A stretch of DNA of 64,000 nt. Origin: Acidimicrobiia bacterium. Its GTDB lineage: Bacteria > Acidobacteriota > Vicinamibacteria > Vicinamibacterales > UBA2999. Position numbers and translations under genes: made by a program. The notes under the pieces were generated by a model. The model ran no database searches and was not told where the DNA came from. It saw only the letters and a list, made by a program, of their open reading frames with translations. Positions 60,539 to 64,000 of the stretch are shown here, in pieces (the first letter of the stretch is position 1; the number at the start of each line of letters is the position of its first letter). Location: the NCBI GenBank assembly GCA_016871275.1, contig VFZG01000002.1, forward strand, positions 118,593 through 182,592, in the 5' to 3' direction.

Positions 60539-61942
60539 TCACCGCTTCACGAATCGCAAATCCCAGACACGATCCTGGCTGACGCTCAGCGCGTCAACGG
60601 TGCCGGCGGCGTTGCGGATGAACGTCACCGTGCCGATCGAGCCGCGGAACTTGTCTCGATCGAGGTAACTCAGTCGAATCACGTCGTCCGGCCGGCGCTT
60701 CAACACCAGCGTGCTGCCCTCGACCGCCGTGACTAACGTGGTCTCGGCTTCTTCGCTCCAGTAGTGGCCGGCCAGGGCGGCCAGCTGTGCCGCGCCCGGC
60801 GCGGGATCGGCCGGCGGCGCCGGCGTGGCCGCAGGCGATACGGGCACGATCGGCTTGAGCCGGCCGTCCAGGAAGAGCTCCGACACGCGATGCGCCGAGC
60901 GCGTCGCCTCGCCGTTCGATCCGTTGCACAGCACCGCGACCGAGGTGTGGGCATCGGGAAAACGATTGAGATGCGCGCGATAGCCGGCGGTCGAGCCGCT
61001 GTGATTGATGTTCTTCACGCCGCGCAGTTCGCCCACCATCAACCCCAGCGCGTAGTCCTGCGGCTTGCCGTCGTTGAACGTCCCGGTCGCCTGCATCGCC
61101 TGAATCAGCGCCGCGTCACCGACCACGGGCTTCACAAAGTTCTCGTTCCACTTGAGCAGGTCACCAACGGTGGTCAACAGGCCGCCGTTGCCATGGACGT
61201 TCTCGAACGGCATCTCGATCCAGAAGGCACCGGTCGCGTAGTTGTAGGCGGTGGCGCGGTTCCTGACGATCCGCGTGTGATCGTCGCGCCAGGAAGTGTG
61301 CGTCATCCCGAGCGGCATGAAGATACGCTGCTTCGAGAACTCTGCGAACGACATGCCGCTGACCCGCGAGACGATGATCGCCGACAGGTTGTAGCCGGTG
61401 TTGCTGTAGGAGTAGCGGTCGCCGGGCGTGAAATTGAGCGACTTCTGGCGCGACACGATATCGAGCACGTGCCCGTGCGTGTAGGCGCGCGAGGTGCGGG
61501 GCGCGCCGGCAATCGAGGCGACGCTGCCCCAGTCGCGCAGGCCGCTGGTGTGCGTCAACATGTGCCGGATGGTGAGCGGCGTGCCGTAGTCCGGCAGCTC
61601 CGGGAGGTAGTTGCGCACCTGATCGTCGAGCGACAGCTTGCCGTCCTTGACGAGCAGCATGACCGCCATGGCCGTGAACTGCTTGGCCACGGAGCCCGAC
61701 TCGAAGATCGTATCGGGCGTGTTGGCAATGCCGTGTTCGAGATCGGCCATGCCGTAGGCCTTCATCAGCACCGGTCTGCCGCCGACCGCAACACCCACCG
61801 CGCAGCCCGGAGTGCCGGCGTTCCAACGCTCGAAAATGGCGTCGACCGCCTTCTCCTGCGCCGGTGCCGCGACTGTCTGCGCGACGACCGGCATCGACAG
61901 GCAGACGCTCGTCAGGAGTCCCAGCAGGAGTGTTCGCTTCAT
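60539..61942 (-). CDS. Secreted serine hydrolase of the class C beta-lactamase family
   Basis: 467 residues from ATG 61942, giving a signal peptide (LLLGLLTSVCLSMPVVAQ). The catalytic motif is ESGSVAKQF with S84-x-x-K87, the second is YSYSNTGYN near 170 (Y-x-N), and a C-terminal NHSGSTAGYRAHL stands for the HxG motif. The domain order matches penicillin-binding-protein-like esterases/D-aminopeptidases (PF00144). A further ~120-residue C-terminal beta domain (LAALAGHYWSEEAETTLV) is lipocalin-like. The substrate may be an ester or D-peptide; beta-lactamase activity is not implied. Confidence 0.87.
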   Translation of the reverse strand: MKRTLLLGLLTSVCLSMPVVAQTVAAPAQEKAVDAIFERWNAGTPGCAVGVAVGGRPVLMKAYGMADLEHGIANTPDTIFESGSVAKQFTAMAVMLLVKDGKLSLDDQVRNYLPELPDYGTPLTIRHMLTHTSGLRDWGSVASIAGAPRTSRAYTHGHVLDIVSRQKSLNFTPGDRYSYSNTGYNLSAIIVSRVSGMSFAEFSKQRIFMPLGMTHTSWRDDHTRIVRNRATAYNYATGAFWIEMPFENVHGNGGLLTTVGDLLKWNENFVKPVVGDAALIQAMQATGTFNDGKPQDYALGLMVGELRGVKNINHSGSTAGYRAHLNRFPDAHTSVAVLCNGSNGEATRSAHRVSELFLDGRLKPIVPVSPAATPAPPADPAPGAAQLAALAGHYWSEEAETTLVTAVEGSTLVLKRRPDDVIRLSYLDRDKFRGSIGTVTFIRNAAGTVDALSVSQDRVWDLRFVKR

Positions 61943-61949
61943 GACGCAC

Positions 61950-61965
61950 ATCCTACACTTATAAT
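61950..61965. promoter_or_regulatory. Divergent -10 boxes (serine hydrolase / TPR relic)
   Basis: TAGGAT leftward at 61950-61955 (7 nt before ATG 61942) and TATAAT rightward at 61960-61965 (9 nt before ATG 61975), separated by 4 bp. Confidence 0.55.
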
Positions 61966-61974
61966 CCGGCGCGG

Positions 61975-62341
61975 ATGGCAGCCTTTATTCTCCTCGCCCT
62001 GCTGGCCGGCCAGAACGTGCGCGCGATCATGGACCGCGCGGTCGCGGACTTTCGCACCGGCCGCGTCGCAGCATCGCTCAGCGGATTCGATCGAGTGGCG
62101 GCGCTGTCGCCCGCCGATGCGCCCTATCTCTGGCAGCGCGGCATCGCCCAGTGCTACATCGGCCGCCGGCACGGATCCGTCCGGGCAGTGCTTCGCGCGG
62201 CTTTACATCGGCCTCTATCTGGAAGCGAGCGATGACCAGGCGGCTGGCCGCGCCCAGATCGAAATCGCGGCCGAACCGCGGGGCGCGCGGGTCGGCGGCT
62301 ACATGCACGACGTGGCGCGCGTGCACCTGATGCGCCCGTAA
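61975..62341 (+). pseudogene. Decayed TPR-like protein
   Basis: The N-terminus (LAGQNVRAIMDRAVADFRTG, PYLWQRGIAQCYIGR) is a normal helical-repeat start. Near 62170 the sense shifts frame and reads FARLYIGLYLEASDDQAAG and VGGYMHDVARVHLMRP to a TAA at 62339-62341, which looks like the proper end of the same family. The central 100 or so residues are missing. As in other relics here, both ends are retained and the -10 box is intact. Confidence 0.7.
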
Positions 62342-62369
62342 AGGCGGGTCACAGCCTTACCACTGCAGA

Positions 62370-62375
62370 TAGAAT
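62370..62375 (+). promoter_or_regulatory. -10 box of the secreted hydrolase gene (leaderless spacing)
   Basis: TAGAAT ends exactly 6 nt before ATG 62382. Confidence 0.6.
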
Positions 62376-62381
62376 CCCCGG

Positions 62382-63695
62382 ATGCGACGCCTACCCGTTC
62401 TGCTCGCCCTGCTGTGTTCGATCCCGGTGTTCGCGCAACACAACCGGATCGATGTGGTCACTCCCTCAGCTCCGGAACTGGCGGCCTATGGAGCCTACGC
62501 GGTCGGCGTCCGCACACTTGGCGTGCTCGACCGGGACCGTCCCGACATCCTGGCCGCCAAAGAGGGGCAGCCGACGCCGCGCTACCATCGCCGCCTCGTC
62601 CTGGAAACGTGGTACCCCGCCGCGCTGGCGAACCATCAGCAACCCGGCGGGGAGTACCGCATGGTGACACGCGATCCGTCGATCACCGTGACGCTGCGCG
62701 GCCTGGCCGTTCGCGACGCGGCTCCTCGCAGGAGCGACGCACCGTTTCCATTGGTGATCGTCTCTCATGGCTACCCCGGCAATCGTTTCCTGATGAGCCA
62801 CATCGGCGAGAACCTGGCGAGCAAGGGCTTCGTCGTGGTCGCGATCGACCACACCGAAAGCACCTACGACGATCAGCAGGCGTTCGCCAGCACGCTCTAT
62901 AACCGGCCGCTCGACCAGTTGTTCGTGCTCAACGAGATCGATCGCCTGAGCAAGTCCGATGCCACCTCGTTCCTGCACGGCCTGGCCGATGCCGGCCGCA
63001 CGGCCATCATCGGCTACTCGATGGGCGGCTACGGGGTCGTCAATGTGATCGGCGGCGGCTTCTCCGCCGCCAGCGCCACGTTCTCCACCGCGCCGCCGAA
63101 CCGGCTGCTGGCCGAGAGGGGTGCAGCGAACCCTGACTACCGGAAGGCGCGCGATCCGCGTATCAAGGCGGCAATCGCAATCGGCCCGTGGGGCATGCAA
63201 GTCGGGTTCTGGGACGCCGAGGGATTGAAGGGCATTCGGACGCCGGTGATGTTCGTGGCCGGCGGTGTGGACGATGTGTCGGGATACGACAAAGGCGTGC
63301 GCGCGATCTACACCAGCGCCATCAACGCCGATCGATACCTGCTCACCTTCATCAACGCCAACCACAACGCGGCGGCGCCGATTCCCGCGCCGCTCGAAGT
63401 GTTCACGCCGGCGCCGGGATCAACCGTCAACGCGTTTGCGCACTACGCGGACCCGGTGTGGGACAACACCCGCATGAACAACATCTTCAATCACTTCGCG
63501 ACCGCGTTCCTGTCGCTGCACCTCAAGGGCGACACCGACCAGCAGTCATACCTCGACGTCGTCCCGAACGGAAAGGACGCGATCTACAACGTCGATCGCA
63601 CGGGCAAGCCCGAGCCGACACACACCTACTGGAAAGGCTTCAAGCGCGGGACGGCAGTCGGATTGATCCTCGAGCACGCCGCGGCAGTTCGCTAG
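62382..63695 (+). CDS. Secreted alpha/beta hydrolase (dienelactone hydrolase-like)
   Basis: 437 residues with a signal peptide (MRRLPVLLALLCSIPVFAQ). The core has the oxyanion turn LVIVSHGYPGNRFLMSHIGE near 125, a DHTESTYDDQQ segment, the nucleophile elbow AIIGYSMGGYGVVNVIGG near 208, the acid in VMFVAGGVDDVSGYDKG near 290 and a late AFLSLHLKGDTDQQ region. Size and order fit the chlorophyllase/PAF-AH-like side of the dienelactone hydrolase group. It would hydrolyse an ester in the periplasm; the substrate is unknown. Confidence 0.85.
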   Translation: MRRLPVLLALLCSIPVFAQHNRIDVVTPSAPELAAYGAYAVGVRTLGVLDRDRPDILAAKEGQPTPRYHRRLVLETWYPAALANHQQPGGEYRMVTRDPSITVTLRGLAVRDAAPRRSDAPFPLVIVSHGYPGNRFLMSHIGENLASKGFVVVAIDHTESTYDDQQAFASTLYNRPLDQLFVLNEIDRLSKSDATSFLHGLADAGRTAIIGYSMGGYGVVNVIGGGFSAASATFSTAPPNRLLAERGAANPDYRKARDPRIKAAIAIGPWGMQVGFWDAEGLKGIRTPVMFVAGGVDDVSGYDKGVRAIYTSAINADRYLLTFINANHNAAAPIPAPLEVFTPAPGSTVNAFAHYADPVWDNTRMNNIFNHFATAFLSLHLKGDTDQQSYLDVVPNGKDAIYNVDRTGKPEPTHTYWKGFKRGTAVGLILEHAAAVR

Positions 63696-63722
63696 TTGTG
63701 AATGTCAAAGAGGTTGTTCATC

Positions 63723-63820
63723 TTACGCAGCCTCTTGGAAACGGGTCCACGGCGCGCGCCGACCAAGGCTCGCGTGTGGACGCTGGTGGTTGTAGTACCG
63801 CAGGTACGGCTGCAGGCGAC
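63723..63820 (-). mobile_element. C-terminal tail of an IS481/IS3-type transposase (remnant)
   Basis: The minus strand ends with YLRYYNHQRPHASLGRR then FQEAA and a TAA at 63723-63725. This is the hallmark end of the integrase-core domain in these insertion sequences, after the catalytic glutamate. No DDE residues or upstream transposase sequence can be read in the remaining window. It is either a fragment or the 3' end of an element broken by a rearrangement. Confidence 0.6.
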
Positions 63821-63835
63821 CGGTGCGGGCGGCCG

Positions 63836-64000
63836 ATGCGGGATCGGACTTCGTCGGGCAGGCTGCGCAAGTTGGCGATCGCGAAGGTTCGGTGCTCGCC
63901 GGTGATCCACGGGCCGACTGCGCTACGTGGGTCGTAGCGATCGATCTCCACCATTCGCACCGACGCGCGCGGATTGCCGAGCACGGCAAGGTGGAGCCAG
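63836..64000 (-). CDS. Unrecognised coding-like fragment running off the window
   Basis: A minus-strand frame open from the right edge reads AVLGNPRASVRMVEID, then PWITGEHRTFAIANLRSLPD. Its codon third positions are strongly GC-biased, as in genes here. It meets the transposase tail near 63830 in a different frame. It may be the end of a gene truncated by the insertion sequence; no family is recognised. Confidence 0.3.

Overview
The window is GC-rich DNA in which nearly every frame carries long spurious open frames. It fits the Acidobacteriota, probably Vicinamibacteria. The pointers are a secreted VWFA-related protein of acidobacterial type, two decayed orphan ABC permeases of the type common in this phylum, a decayed CBM9/DUF5916 outer-membrane protein, an ASPIC/UnbV FG-GAP protein, a secreted PQQ dehydrogenase, and many secreted hydrolases. 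This placement is inferred from gene content only.

Layout. 0-5.4 kb is a glycolipid or oligosaccharide assembly cluster: a partial ALG1-like mannosyltransferase leftward, then a WecA/MraY-type initiating phosphotransferase and two tandem ALG11-like glycosyltransferases rightward, and a PglK-like ABC flippase leftward. An STT3/AglB-type oligosaccharyltransferase with the expected motifs lies at 24-26 kb. Together these can be read as a bacterial N-glycosylation pathway. 5.5-12.9 kb holds a MATE exporter, NAD(P) transhydrogenase (pntA, pntB), a GNAT enzyme, a decayed outer-membrane gene and a sodium:solute symporter. 13-23 kb is mostly leftward: esterase, NUDIX, M28 peptidase, acyl-CoA ligase, a gene-relic stretch, FAD-linked oxidase, LysE exporter, a DUF1684 protein and heme A synthase. 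26-40 kb alternates divergent pairs: exported methyltransferase/PD40 protein, exonuclease III, PQQ dehydrogenase, VWFA protein/PfkB kinase, PafA-type phosphatase/secreted protein, FG-GAP protein/amidase. 40-48 kb has a Phd/VapC-type toxin-antitoxin pair with a clear operator, msrB, a truncated hydrolase, a dead permease, an HhH protein, a D-aminoacylase and a YkgJ-type cysteine-cluster protein. 48-57 kb has an exported FAH-fold protein, an M28 peptidase, a cyclase-family protein and a methionine operon headed by a MetX-homoserine dehydrogenase fusion, followed by a transsulfuration enzyme and a methyltransferase. 57-64 kb has a YjbQ-like protein, a plant/cyanobacterial-type IspH, two decayed genes, a class C beta-lactamase-like hydrolase, a secreted alpha/beta hydrolase and a transposase tail.

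Three features run across the window. (1) About twenty genes have a TAnnnT -10 hexamer ending only 5-9 nt before the start codon, exactly 6 nt in ten of them. This points to leaderless mRNAs, and several divergent pairs share overlapping -10 boxes. I used this spacing to choose several starts. (2) Short repeats sit inside reading frames as in-frame inserts: a CTTCGAC/CTCAGG palindrome, a ~60-bp AEATADKT-encoding block, and a 47-bp element. (3) Several genes are decayed by internal deletions and frameshifts yet keep recognisable beginnings and ends. No rRNA, tRNA or CRISPR array was seen.
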